Source of the DNA: Allolobophora icterica
Taxonomy: Eukaryota > Annelida > Clitellata > Crassiclitellata > Lumbricidae
NCBI GenBank assembly: GCA_963556255.1
Contig: OY744607.1
Location: forward strand, 46,356,111-46,420,110
Reading direction: 5' to 3'
Length of the DNA: 64,000 bases
The notes under the pieces were generated by a model. The model searched no databases, was not told where the DNA came from, and saw nothing but the letters and a program-made list of their open reading frames with translations. How positions within the stretch are numbered: position 1 is the first letter of the stretch; each line of letters starts with the position of its first letter. Shown here piece by piece: positions 12,331 through 24,371 of this stretch. Position numbers and translations under genes: made by a program.

Positions 12331-13554
12331 CTCTAAGGTCGACGTCAACGGCCCTAGCAGCCACAAAATGTCGGTAATCAATGGAAACTGCTGTTTCATC
12401 AAGAGTATGCGATTGATAATTAAAATAACCGCGAATATTGCACAAAAATTCCTATCGACACCAGCGGCATTCTTGATGCCAAGAGATGCGTCTAAGAAAC
12501 TCTTGGGATCCAATCCAAGCGGCAATACCAAGGATATTAATCATATTATAGACCTATACTTTTAGAATTTCAAGGTCGACATCTGCAACCCTGGAATCCA
12601 CAAGATGTCGTTAATAAACTAAAAGTTTCACAGTTGATAGAACCTTACGTAATCATAACTGCGTAGAAAGTTTTTACAATCCTAGCAACGTCAATGGCAG
12701 TGTTGATGTTAGAAGGTGTCGTTATACCTTGGCTCCAAAACAATCGGAGATGAAGTAAATTGACCGTAACGAACATGAAACGAGAACCGTAAAAAAATTC
12801 AGTTCGACATCAACGGCCGTAAAATCTAAGATAAGTCGTTAAATAGTGGATGCTAATGCTAATATTATATTGTATTTAGACACCTTTAGATCGGTTGTTG
12901 ATTTGCTATATAGTTCTAAATTACGTTCAAATGCCGGTATGTTCTGAATATTTGCAGTATGCTGATAAAGTCAAAGGGTATTAGACACTTAGTTTTCAAA
13001 TGTCTTGAATGTTCCAGTTGCTGTTTAATAGGCCTACTATTAAATTTATTTACATCTTTTACAGCAAACCATTTGATGACAATATGCGTATCATAGACAA
13101 TGGCAACGATGACTTTATGTCAATAAATAATGAATATTTGTAAGAATTGTGACATTGTGAAGTTCTGATTTGACAGCTTTTAGGCCTAAAGATGTTTCTC
13201 AGACGATATAAGTTTCTCGTTTTCATTGTATTATGTACATTTTAGAATTGTCTTCAACGGCCTTTGATGTCATAAGGCGACGTTAAACCTCGTAATAACA
13301 CTAATAAAAACTGACATTTTACTGGTTTCTGAGAGTATATCTTTTAACCTACGGTATATGGTCTAGGTCAGCTGCCCTGGCAGCCGCAGGATGTTCAACT
13401 TTGGATACTAATACTAATGTTACGCTGTTTTGGACACCTTTAAATTGCTTTCACCTACGCTATATGGAAGTCAATTTCGGTAGAATGTTACAATAATCGT
13501 AAAATTCTATTCACAATATTAAAGACTATTTGTACAGTTTTCATAAGGTTGACA
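12331..13554. other. intergenic, dispersed short modules only
   Basis: Holds diverged copies of GTCGACGTCAACGGCC…GATGTCGTTAA (12337, 12572, 12802, 13248) and GACACCTTTAAA (12888, 13431). No coding sequence is recognised. Confidence 0.5.
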
Positions 13555-13598
<44 letters not shown>

Positions 13599-13599
13599 C
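13555..13599. repeat. (ATT)n microsatellite
   Basis: About 15 units of ATT. The following 40 bp (ACAAGCATTTTTAACG…GTCACACAGAAAT) recur beside another ATT tract at about 42413–42463, so this looks like the tail of a reverse-oriented SINE or LINE. Confidence 0.9.
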
Positions 13600-13635
13600 A
13601 CAAGCATTTTTAACGCGCGGAAGGTCACACAGAAA

Positions 13636-14344
13636 TAGGGTTGCCAGGCGCTCTCGAGGAAATTACCGGACTAATGCGAGCGCTTTATGGGGTTCAGAGG
13701 TGATGCTCCCAGATCGGTGCAGGGGCGTTGGGAAGCCTCTGGCCAGGGCCCTCAGGGGCTGAGAGGGGTGAAGACCCCTGAAGCTGACAAGATAACGAAA
13801 CAGCAACAAAAATTGAAAAGTTACTTTTAAAATGAACATTAAAAAACAGTCTGATTTCTATAAATTGTAAATAGGCTATACTACGCTGTGATTTTTTACT
13901 ATTGAAAAAATTAATAATAGCGGGGCCTACGGTAGCTTCAAAAAAGTCGAAATTTAAAAAAATTTGAAAATTGTTAAAATGTCCTCTTTTGAATTTCGGA
14001 CATAACAAATAACAATTATGTTAACCATCCCGTCTATCGGCTAATTCGGCGCATAACTTATCTTAGACAGTTTACACAGTTGATAAGTTAACTCGTAAAT
14101 CGAAATAAACGAATGCTTGGGCACTGTACAGTACAGTTTGTAATTTCGTCATCGTAATTTTCAAATAAAATTTAATAATTACTTGTAAATATGTAATTGT
14201 TACGAACTTGCGATAGATATTTATGATGTCCAGGTCCTCATGTATTCCAAAACTTATTATTCCTGTAGCGCCTGAAATTTCTGACGGGACGGATTGTCTA
14301 AATACCGGACTGTCCCGTTCATTACCGGACACCTGACAACCCTA
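13636..14344. mobile_element. putative MITE with TAGGGTTG termini
   Basis: Begins TAGGGTTGCCAGGCG…ACCGGAC and ends …ACCGGACACCTGACAACCCTA, an inverted pair with an ATTACCGGAC motif inside each end. No coding capacity was seen and no clear target duplication was found. The terminal sequence fits a DNA transposon, but the superfamily assignment is open. Confidence 0.6.
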
Positions 14345-14488
14345 CGTGACAGGAATGCGAGTCCTAGGCGTGGTTAGTCAGTCGCCAGATGAAGAGTTCT
14401 TAGATATTCCAAATTCTTCAAAGCCAAAGACAAATTGTGACTTGTTAGTTATTGGTTATTAATTACTGTTTAACAACGCTGGGTCATG

Positions 14489-14577
14489 AGTAACGAAAAC
14501 TTTGTACGCAACGGAATTGATTGGCGTCATGTGTCATGACGCCAATCAACTCCGTTGCGTACAAAGTTTTCGTTACT
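14489..14577. repeat. 43-bp inverted repeat with 3-nt loop
   Basis: Left arm 14489–14531 (AGTAACGAAAACTTTGTACG…), loop TGT, right arm 14535–14577, with one mismatch. It would form a near-perfect hairpin as DNA or RNA and has no open reading frame. It may be a fold-back transposon end or a recent inverted duplication. Confidence 0.95.
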
Positions 14578-14765
14578 ATCGACGTCAACGGCCTTTGATG
14601 CCACAAGATGTCGTTAAACTGTTGTGATTCGCTTTACCGTCAGATACCTGTTGCTTGCGTATAACGGTTTTTACCAGGAGTCAGGACTAGGAATAGAACA
14701 CTCTGAAAGTATGTCTGAAAAGGCGGACACTAGTGTAACCACAATGCCAGCAGGCATCTATTGTC

Positions 14766-15098
14766 GAGTAATAATAGTAATAATCTGTTCTTTATTTAAG
14801 CAAATGCTAACCGCACTGCGCTGTACAGTGAACACACATATATAGAGAAACGGCAGCCACGCAGGGGCGCCTTACATACATGTATACAGTAGAAGCACAT
14901 GATAACAGTTTTACAGGAGTCGAATATAACTGTTTTATACGGCAGCCAACAGGACGCTAATCACGGCCTACTGTTCATTTAACCACCTAGCGAGTGGAAG
15001 GCTGAATAAACCTAAGGGAGTCTACGGGATTCGATCTTAGTACTTACTGCTCTTCCTTCACGCCAGAGTGTTATCCATTACTCTACCCCCCCCCCCCT
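14766..15098 (-). repeat. tRNA-derived SINE family E, copy 2
   Basis: Same element as 12003–12330, also on the minus strand: promoter-like head near 15090 and TTAAATAAAGAAC tail near 14790. A run of ten C's sits at its 5' edge (15087–15097). Confidence 0.8.
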
Positions 15099-15099
15099 A

Positions 15100-15950
15100 A
15101 TAGCCTAATCAACACATTCACAGTGGCCTACGAGTTAGAAAAGTAATGTGTGGAAACAGCACATAATGTAGGCTCGATACTCATAAACTCAAGTAAATGC
15201 TGGATGATGGACACCAATACTGGATCCCTCGTCAGGGATTTGTGATACCTTTTCACATGAATAAGCGGACATTCTATTCGTAGACAAAATCAGTAGATAG
15301 TTTGTAGATGTTAATTCATTTCCAACGATAAGCTGGTGTGCAGGAATATTTTAGAAGGGGGCAAAATTTTTGTAGGGGGCAGTGACGTTTTTGCGTAGAA
15401 TGAACAAAGAACACGCGACAACTTTAAAAATAGGCCTAAATAATGGTCAAGGACTCGCTTAGTGGCGAAGTCTAGCTGGCGTTAATTCTTCAACGGTGTA
15501 GCACTGTAGCCTACTTGAAGGCTCACATTTTCTAGAACGTAATTATCGATGACGTCATCACTATTGCTTATGGCATTCCGAAATAATTAATCAAAACGTT
15601 TTTCCAGTGTGTGGGAAACACTGAGTGTGTTCTGACACGAGAGCTTCCACGTCTGCGAGCACGAGTGTTTGCCTTCGGAAGACATAACTTCCAAGTGGTT
15701 CGTGGCGCCCCTGGCGATAGTTTTCGCGAAACGAAACGCCGACGGTGGTAAATCGACTCGGCAGTTAGCGGTATTTTGCGTGTCACGGCCGCCGTCGAGT
15801 GGCGACGAAAAGGTCGAAAGGAGGCCTTCACGGTGGAGAAGAATCGATGCGTCGGGGATTCGGACAGCAGCGACGGGACCATAAAATTCCCTCTAAATTG
15901 GCAGACGGCGGAAGGAAAGCAGGAAGCAAATGAAGAAAACTTCCGGAGAA
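15100..15950. other. intergenic with a CpG-rich patch
   Basis: 15100–15590 is ordinary AT-rich DNA. 15630–15890 is GC- and CpG-rich with open frames of about 70 codons on the + strand that match nothing I recognise. It could be an unmethylated regulatory patch or an unknown exon; I see no splice or start signal that decides. Confidence 0.35.
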
Positions 15951-16195
15951 GAGAAGGCAAAGCAAGGCAATGCAGGACAAGATGAGACAAGGCAAGATAA
16001 GGCAAGGCAATAATACAGTAGGAAATTAAGGCAATGCAGGACGAGCTAAGGAAAGGAAGCGTAAGGTATATGGCAAGGCAAGAGACTGCAAAGCAAGGCA
16101 ATGAAACTGAAGGAAACTTAAGGCAATGCAAGGCAAGTGAAGGCAACACAGCATACAGAAATGAAATTGACGGTAGGACAAAGATAGGAGAACGG

Positions 16196-16290
16196 AAGGC
16201 AAGGCAAGGCAAGGCAAGGCAAGGCAAGGCAAGGCAAGGCAAGGCAAGGCAAGGCAAGGCAAGGCAAGGCAAGGCAAGGCAAGGCAAGGA
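16196..16290. repeat. (AAGGC)n microsatellite
   Basis: About 19 perfect AAGGC units, with degenerate copies of the same pentamer from about 15955 onward. Confidence 0.97.
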
Positions 16291-16848
16291 AGGGGAAAGT
16301 AAAACTAGGAAATGAAAGGTAGGTATGGAGAGGAGCGGACGGAATGGCGCAAGAGAAGAAAATAAAATGAAGGGTAGGCCTAAATGAAGGGTAGTGTAGG
16401 GAAGTAAATGCAAAGCGCGGCAAGATAAGGAGAATGTAAAGGAGAAGAGGGTAACGAGAGAGACAGATAGAGACAGAAATAGAGACAGAAGCAGATACAT
16501 AGACGGAGAGAAGGAGACACACAGAGAGACAGCGAGACACAAAGGGACACCGAGAGAGATACATAGACACGGACACAGAGAAAGGTAGAGAGAGAACGAG
16601 ACATACATACAGACAGACAGACAGACAGGCAGAGACGGCTCGAATTAGCCTCCGTTGGAGCAGAAAGCATCGGCTCCGAGAGATCGATACAACAGCGACG
16701 GCAACTGGTTCTGTCTGCGGCCGACGGGGAACCAGCGCAGCGGCGAACGACGTCGTGTGGGAAACCAGTCGATCGGTCGCCCGTCCAACCACGCAACGCC
16801 CGTCGACTTCCGGAAAAATGCTATGGGCTGAAGTCCTGATTCGTCCAA

Positions 16849-17870
16849 TGGATGGATGGAGGGATGGATGGATGAATGGATGGATGGATGGATGGAGGGT
16901 GGGTGGGTTGCTTGGGTGGTTGGGTAGATGGTTGGATGGAAGGATGGATATTGGATAATTGTAATGGATGGATGGATGGATGGATGGATGGATGGATGGA
17001 TGGATGGATGGATGGATGGATGGATGGATGGATGGATGGATGGATGGATGGATGGGCGGGTTGGTTGGTTGGATGGATGGAAGGATGGATATTGGATGGA
17101 TTGATGGGTGGATGCATGCATGTATGCATGCATCCATACATGCATGGCTGGGTGGATGGACAGTGGGAGGGTGGTTGGTTCATTTGGTAGATGGATGGAT
17201 TGATGGATGGATGGATGGATGGATGGATGGATTGATGGATGGATGGATGGATGGATGGATGGATTGATGGATGGATGGATGGATGGATGGATGGATGGAT
17301 GGGTGGGTGGGTGGGTGGGCGGGCGGACGGGCGGGCGGGCGGGCGGGCGGGCGGGCGGGCGGGCGGGCGGGCGGGCGGGCGGGCGGGCGGGCGGGTGGGT
17401 GGGTGGTTGGGTGGGTTGGGTGGATGGATGGATGGATTGATATTGGACGGATGGATGGATGGATAAATGGAAAGATGAATGGATGGATGGAAGGATGGTG
17501 GGTGAACTGGGTGGGTGAGTTGGGTGCATGGATTGATATTGGATGGATGTATGAATGGATGGATGGATGGATGGATGTATGAATGGATGGATGGATGGAT
17601 GGATGGATAGATGGATGTATGGATGTATGGATGTATGGATGGATGGATGGATGGATGGATGGATGGATCGATGGATGGATGGATGGATGGATGGATGGAT
17701 GGATGGATGGATGGATGGATGGATGGATGGATGGATGGATGGATGGATGGATGGATGGATCGATGGATGGATGGATGGATGGATGGATGGATGGATGGAT
17801 GGATGGATGGATAGATGGATGGATAAATGGATGGATGGATGGATGGATGGATGGATGAATGGAAGGGAAT
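16849..17870. repeat. (GGAT)n microsatellite megarray
   Basis: About 1 kb dominated by TGGA units with GGGT, GGTT and TGCA interruptions. Long open frames on either strand (Met-Asp-Gly-Trp or His-Pro-Ser-Ile repeats) are artefacts of the 4-bp unit. Confidence 0.97.
17317..17395. repeat. (GGGC)n tract
   Basis: About 19 units of GGGC on the + strand (one GGAC variant), inside the GGAT array and bordered on both sides by GGGT units. It has G-quadruplex potential. Confidence 0.95.
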
Positions 17871-17927
17871 GAGTGTAGATCTAGTGCGCATTTTAGAACC
17901 TCTTAATTTAAACTTTTAGTCATTTAC

Positions 17928-18096
17928 TAAGCGCTGATATCTAATGATCAAGCATCTATCGATTACGCTTAGCAAACAAAAGTAAAAGACTAGCACAAGT
18001 TCCCTACGCAGTAACCGTCTCAATGGGAGGCTCGAACCCATCCTCTTTGCGTTAAAGGGCGAGCGCTTTTACCAATCGGCTACCGTGTCTCACTGA
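17928..18096 (-). repeat. tRNA-derived SINE family C
   Basis: The minus strand reads ATTGGTAAAAGCGCTCG (box A-like) then GGGTTCGAGCCTCCCATTGAG (box B-like), followed by the family body down to GATGCTTGATCATTAGATA. Confidence 0.78.
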
Positions 18097-18420
18097 AATG
18101 ACATTGGTCACTCTGAGGCCGTTTTCTTCCCTTACTGATCAACTGTCCTCCATTAAAAACTGGCGCAAGAGTTTCCCGTCGATACACCGCTTTTCAAGAC
18201 GTCCACGAGCCATCGGAGTCCATCGGGATACATGTCTGGATCGGGTTGGGGAGGGAGACAGAGAAACCTTTGAACCAAGAGACGAAGATAAGGAGAAAGT
18301 AGTTACAGACTCAGCAGCCGACGCCGTGCAGTTTACCCGTGCAGTAGTTGGGCGGTCAAGCGACTTAAAAACACTTTGTACCTCGTCTGAATACAGAGCA
18401 TTGCTAAAGGAATAGCAAGA
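18097..18420. other. moderately CpG-rich unassigned segment
   Basis: A 105-codon frame (18098–18415, +) has no recognisable motif. Flanked by a SINE and by AGT/AGC microsatellites. I do not call it a gene. Confidence 0.3.
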
Positions 18421-18570
18421 ATATGAATATAATAGTAAGTAGTAGAGGCAGTAGTAGTAGCAGCAGCAGCAGTAGTAGCAGTAGTGGTAGTGGCAGTACC
18501 AACTGTAGTAGTAGTAATAGTAATGAATGAGTCAATATCAATGTATTGCGTTGTCATCAACATCATTATC

Positions 18571-18969
<399 letters not shown>

Positions 18970-19154
18970 GTTGTTATTATTATCATTATTACTGTTATAA
19001 TCGATCGTTGGTGAATGAGACTGACCGTAGAGATGAGGCTGATGATGAGGATGGTCTGTTGATATGTCAGTTCAACGGAGCATGGACAACTACGCCACCT
19101 GGTGTCAATCGAGTACGTCGTCTGCGTCATGCTGCCATTAGGTGACAGAGGCAT

Positions 19155-19590
19155 TCGACCCTCGCTCTCTCTCTCCCTCTGTCTGTCTATCTCTGTCTCT
19201 CTCTCTCTTTCTCTACCTTCGATTGTCTGTCTGTTTGCCTCTGTCTCTGTCTCTTTGTGCTTCTCTGTTTGTCTCTGTCTGTCTCTGTATTTCACTGTCT
19301 CTGTATCTATTTGTCCTGTATATATATCTCTCTGTCTCTGTATCTCTATCTGTCTCTGACTCCGTCTCTCTCTCTCTTTCTGTCTCTCTCTCACTGCCTG
19401 TCTGTCTGTCTGTAATTTGTCTCTCTATCTGTCTGTCTCTGTCTCTCTGTCTCTGTATGTCTCTCTTTGTCTCTCTCTGTCTCTGTCTCTCTTTATCTCT
19501 AACCCTGTCTCTGTCTCTCTCCTATCTGTGTGTGTCTGTCTGTCTGTGTTTGTCTGCGTGTCTGTCTGTCTGTCCGTATATGCCTCCTTC
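19155..19590. repeat. (TCTG/TCTC)n pyrimidine tract
   Basis: Pyrimidine-rich on the + strand, built from CTCTCTGTCTGTCT units with irregular interruptions. Confidence 0.92.
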
Positions 19591-19904
19591 CGTCCGTAGA
19601 TTGACGTTCGTCAGTCAGTGCTTCATTCAAAGGTTCCTGTGTACCTCCACCTAAAAACAGCCACAAGGTCGGCAATGAGTCAACCAGGGATGGTTGGATC
19701 AGGTGGTTAAGTGGTTGAACGGTCGAATTGTAATACCAGTGCATCATTATTATTATAATCATCGTCGTTATCATCATTTTCTTCTTCGTAATCGTGATGA
19801 TCATTCTCTTCTTTATCTCTGCCACCGCCACTATTGTCATCAGCAGCGGCATCATTCTCATCAACAATTTCATCATCCATAAAAGTATCATCATCACCAC
19901 CTTA

Positions 19905-20000
19905 CAGGCCCTACAGGGTAACCATCTCAGGGAAGAAGGCTCGAGCCCATACTTTCCTCGTTACAAGGCAAGCGCTGTAAACAAATCGGCTACCGCTTTT
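19905..20000 (-). repeat. SINE family C, head fragment
   Basis: Minus strand: CGATTTGTTTACAGCGCTTGCC then GGGCTCGAGCC and the CCTGTAG segment. It matches the tRNA-like head of the family only. Confidence 0.65.
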
Positions 20001-20174
20001 CCACTTTCCTGCCGCAGCTTAAATGATACTAAGCCCACTAAGCCCAAAACCTGATCATGTTTTATTGTATTTCTGTTTCCATGGGAGCAATAAAAACCGA
20101 AGTTATGTTTAAAAAATGATTTCGTTAACGATAACTATAAGTAAGCATTAAGAAAATATTCACACGCTCACCGA

Positions 20175-21639
20175 CAGTGGCGGCGCTACCATGGGTCGCG
20201 GTAGATCATTTGACCTGCCTATTTTACAGTGTGATTCTCGTTAACGTTAACGATAACGGAAATGTTCGTTAACGAACAAAAAATGATTTCGTTAACGATA
20301 ACTATAACTGTAACTAAAAAATATCATTAACTATAACTATAACGAAAATAACACTGCCGAAAATTCATCGCTATTTTCGTTAATGAAATAAAAAGTGCAA
20401 TATCGAAAAACATGAGAATGTGAAAATGCTCAACAACAGCCTATGTTCGCCCTGGATTTTGGATTTGTGAATTAACCCATTAGTGACTCATTCATCGATA
20501 TTCATAGATATCGATGGGTTCATTTTTTTAAATGTAATTATTGTCGTTAATCATTGTCATTTTTTTAAATGTAATTAAAGCCGTTTCTATAGCGATTGCG
20601 ACCCAAGTTGACTATGCTACAGCGCAAATTCGCAAAATTAGTAGTCATATTAAAGAGTGAGAAACTTGTTTTGATTTTAATTTTCTATGTTAAAAGGAAT
20701 ATTTAAAAAGTTATCTTCATGTTCAAAATAGAAATGTTCATAATAAAAATGAAATTTAATACACATTTAACAGAAACGAGATTGTATTTTTGAATGAAAA
20801 AGCCATTAAATATCTGTCATAGACAGTGATTCCACATGTACTGTAGCCATTAAGTATCAAATTCAAATCTGAACAACATTTTGTTTTTTCGGCAATTTCA
20901 GTTTTTTGCATTTGTTAGAGTTATAGAAATTTTCTGGAGGTGGGGTAATTTTTTTGACATAATTTTTTTAGGGGATCCTTGAATGTTTGGCAGTTGTTGA
21001 CAAGGGGGAGGAGATCAAAAACTGCTGAAAATTTCTTGACATTTAAGCGATGACCCCATAGGGACCAGGCGCAGCGCCATCGGGGCCAGTTGTAACTATA
21101 TGTACCATACTAACTAATATTAACTAAAATAAAAGTCCATTAACTATAACTATAACTATAACTAAAAAATAATACTAACTATAACTATAACTAAAATGAA
21201 AAACCATTAACTATAACTGTAACTATAACTAAAATAAAATCTGTAAGAAGAATCACACTGCTATTTTACTCTTGACCTGCCTTATGACCTGCCTATTTAC
21301 TCTTGACCTGCCTTATGACCTGCCTACTATCGACAGCCGTGTAAAATTCTTTTGAATCTTTAATATCTCTTTTACATGTAAAACATCAGCATCTGTCCCG
21401 TACATGACTATTGCAATTATTAGAGCTAAACGACTTTTTTACGTTATATCTAGTATGTCAATATTAGTCTATGTTGTAAACTCTAATAATTTTCTTCGTG
21501 TTAGGTCTAAGTTATGCTGCTTGTGTTGAGGTTATGCAGCTTGATGCGTGAAACTCAAACATTAATTTCTTCGACCTTCTGAGTTACTCCCATGACCATG
21601 ACATGACCTGCTGAAATTTCTTAGTTGGCTCCGCCACTG
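20175..21639. mobile_element. hAT-type MITE (outer element) with perfect TSD
   Basis: Starts CAGTGGCGGCGCTACC and ends GGCTCCGCCACTG, flanked by CTCACCGA at 20167–20174 and 21640–21647. The true element is about 430 bp; the rest is the nested insertion at 20227–21260. After the insertion its own sequence continues with tandem GACCTGCCTTAT units. The ends resemble the element at 10839–11232, so they may be subfamilies of one hAT group. Confidence 0.9.
20227..21260. mobile_element. hAT-type element, family K copy 1 (nested)
   Basis: Ends CAGTGTGATTCT…AGAATCACACTG, flanked by CTATTTTA at 20219–20226 and 21261–21268, inside another hAT MITE. The left end carries GTTAACGTTAACGATAACG; the right part carries AACTATAACTGT repeats. 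No transposase frame. Two relatives lie at 24372–25945 and 26175–27727. Confidence 0.92.
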
Positions 21640-21669
21640 CTCACCGACTAAGACACACTGTCAAACACG

Positions 21670-21925
21670 CATACACTTATGCATAGCAAGATACATACAT
21701 ACACACACATACTTAGAAAAAAGATAGATACATACATATATACACACACATATATACATATCTATATATACATACACACATACACGCACGCACACATACA
21801 TACAAGCATACATACATACATACCTACATTCATACAAACAAACACACGTAATACGCGTGCATACACGCATACATGTACATACACGCATGCACGCATACAT
21901 GCATACATACATACGTATACAACTA
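21670..21925. repeat. (ACATAC)n-rich microsatellite
   Basis: Imperfect CATACA/TATACA units. Confidence 0.9.
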
Positions 21926-22319
21926 TACAATCCCCATACATACAATCATGTATGAATATGAAGATTTTCCTCAGATTATAAAAACATGTGGCCGATATTA
22001 AGTGATTCTGCTCGGTCGACAGACTGACTTCCGGTAACTAACAAAAACCGGAAGTGACGCCGCCTAACGATTAATGACCATATGGTGCACCACAAGCGAG
22101 AATCTGGTCGGCAGGAATTGAATGTACAGCTGATGTTCGCCAAATGTAATCAGGTCTCGATTTATATAGCGCCCGTTTCCGCCGGAAGCCCTTAATCGGC
22201 AAAGTTCCGAGCATGGAGTCAGTGCTTTAATGGCGGGATACATCAGAGCGCATGAGAATTCAATTTCGACGGTTACTGTCTGGTCTGCCTTTGGACTTCC
22301 GGTTCTCGTCGGGGGGTTT
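21926..22319. other. intergenic, no gene seen
   Basis: Contains a reverse LINE/SINE tail motif (ATTTATATAGCGCC) at 22160–22173. Nothing coding. Confidence 0.5.
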
Positions 22320-22790
22320 GGATATTGAGTTTTCCGCTTATTTCGATATTGTTTTGGCTGGTTTCTAGTTTAAGTCTTCGGCTGGTTACTAGATTAGGTT
22401 TTGGTTGGGTTCTAGTTTAAGTTTTCGGCTGGTTTCTAGATTAAGTTTTCGGCTGGTTTCTAACTCAAGTTTTCGGTTGGTTTCTAGGCTAAGTTTCGGC
22501 TAGCTTCTAGATTAGGTTTTCGGCAGGTTTCGATATTAAGTTTATTTTGCTGGTTTCTAGTTTAGGTTTTTGGTTGGTTTCTAGTCTTAGTTTCGGCTGG
22601 TTTCGATATTAAGTGTTTGGCTGGTTTCTAGATTAAGTTTTTGGTTCGTTTCTAATTTAGGTTTTTGGATGGTTTCTATAGTAGGAATAATATTTAGCTG
22701 GTTTCTAGTTTGAGTTTTCGGTTGGTTTCTAGGATAGGTTTTTGAATGGTTTCTAGATTAAGTTTTCGGCTGGTTTCGATATTAAGTCAC
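22320..22790. repeat. minisatellite of GGCTGGTTTCTAGATTAAGT type
   Basis: About twenty diverged units of 22–25 bp; variable parts are TTTTCGG/TTTTTGG and TAGATTAAG/GATATTAAG. Confidence 0.92.
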
Positions 22791-22897
22791 CTTGGCTGTT
22801 TCCGAAAGATGGATCTAGATGTCTGCACCACTTGCGTCCTCTTGAGATCGCAGCTATAAACTGCCTACAAAGACCTAATCTTCTCACTGGTGGTTAG

Positions 22898-22985
22898 ATC
22901 AGACGACGAGGAAGAGGACTGGCCACCCCCCGCCCCTCATATGCCGAGGCTAAGAAAATAGAGCAGGTAACACTTACTGCATATC
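22898..22985 (+). repeat. SINE family B, 3' fragment
   Basis: GAAGAGGACTGGCCACCCC…CATATGCCGAGGCTAAGAAAA…AACACTTACTGC matches the body of the intronic family B copies. Confidence 0.7.
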
Positions 22986-23554
22986 GGGAAAACCTTAACG
23001 GGCTTTTCTTCTATTCTGCGCATGTCATGATGTCATCAGCCACGTGATCGACTTTCGACGGATCATTTCGTCTAAATGCAGAACCTGCTCAATAATTTCG
23101 AACATGTTGGAGTCTTCTGGTGGTAGGTTTGTGTGCCGGAGTTATTCGTCGGTTCTGCCAAGGTATGTTTGTCACAAGTCGCCTTGGCCTATGTGACCAC
23201 ATCAGGCCCATCCATCTGGTGTGTAGTCGAGCTGGAACATAAGGGCCTACGGACCGTGTATTCGGAGGACAACCGACGCGGGTCATTGGAGCGGAGCGAC
23301 CTCTACCGTTAGTCACTGGTGGTGCTTCAGTCTACCGCTTCTCCGTACACCTGGCGCCTCGACGAATTAGCCGGACGTGCGTCATCTTCTACCAGTGAGG
23401 GACTGACTGCTCGGCGCCAGTGTATGTATTCGTGTGCTGCGAGCCCTGTCACCTTTCGCCGCTCTACCCTATCGACGTAACTTGGCTCTGAGACTGAACA
23501 TCCATATCAACTGTTAGCTGTCGACGGGAATCCGTTAGTTGGTTCCACGCCACT
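22986..23554. other. GC-richer unassigned segment
   Basis: 23090–23520 is clearly richer in G+C and CpG than its flanks. A 75-codon minus frame (23089–23316) is arginine-rich and matches nothing I know. Confidence 0.3.
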
Positions 23555-23844
23555 CAGTGTTTAATCTAGACGTCTTTGGAGAGGGGGAAATGTCCCCCCA
23601 GGATTGATGTTTCGCTAAAAAAAATGTCATCAACCTTTTTGAGAGAGTAATTGCTGTAGAAGAAGTTTAAAAATCGCACGAAGGACTAAAAAAAGTCATC
23701 AACTTTTTTGGAAGATGAAATGAAGGAAAAGTCTGAAACTTTTTCAAGATGGATGAAGTTACAGAAAAAAATCTTGTGTTAATTCGTTGGTCCCCCCAGA
23801 AACCTGGTTTCCCCTCCAAGAAGAGGGGACTAGATTAAACACTG
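23555..23844. mobile_element. hAT-like MITE
   Basis: Starts CAGTGTTTAATCTAGACG… and ends …GACTAGATTAAACACTG. CGCCACT occurs directly before the left end and 2 bp beyond the right end, a probable imperfect target duplication. The interior holds two AAAAAA.GTCATCAAC units and no coding sequence. Confidence 0.75.
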
Positions 23845-23933
23845 CTCGCCACTGATGACTCTTCTAGTTTATTGTGCATTGCTTTGCTAACAGAGCGGCG
23901 CAATATAAATGTTCGATTATACTGCATTACATT

Positions 23934-24229
23934 CAGTGGCGGATCCAGAGGGGGGCGATTGGGGCGATCGCCCCCCGTAGGAGTCCAAAAAATAATTTTT
24001 TTATATTTAAAATTTCAAAATTTGATATACTATACTGTACACAGGATAAATGTTATGTGATTATTATTATTACGCATGTACAGCGCCGGACTGCAGTTTG
24101 AATATTACTTCTACACGCCCTTGCTTTAATCATGCTCTAAACTTGATAAGTAATTTTAATTTTAATTCCTTTGACCTTGGACATCCATGAAATCGCCCCC
24201 CGTAAAGTAAAAGTCTAGATCCGCCCCTG
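23934..24229. mobile_element. hAT-type MITE with perfect TSD
   Basis: Ends CAGTGGCGGATCCAGAGG and CTAGATCCGCCCCTG; flanking direct repeat ATTACATT at 23926–23933 and 24230–24237. 296 bp, AT-rich interior, no coding capacity. Confidence 0.93.
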
Positions 24230-24371
24230 ATTACATTACTTCACTGTAATCTACTTTAGTAGCGGGTCTAACACAGAATAATTGTCTTCTGAGGCAATTT
24301 AAACCAAAGTTATATTATGCTATGCTGTGTGATATTACTCATTAACTCTAATTACTTTACGCTATTGGGCT

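Noticed and set aside
16118..17891. Long open frames of up to 356 codons on both strands (His-Pro-Ser-Ile or Met-Asp-Gly-Trp repeats)
   Set aside because: They are translations of the GGAT/GGGC/AAGGC microsatellites; unit lengths not divisible by 3 keep several frames open.
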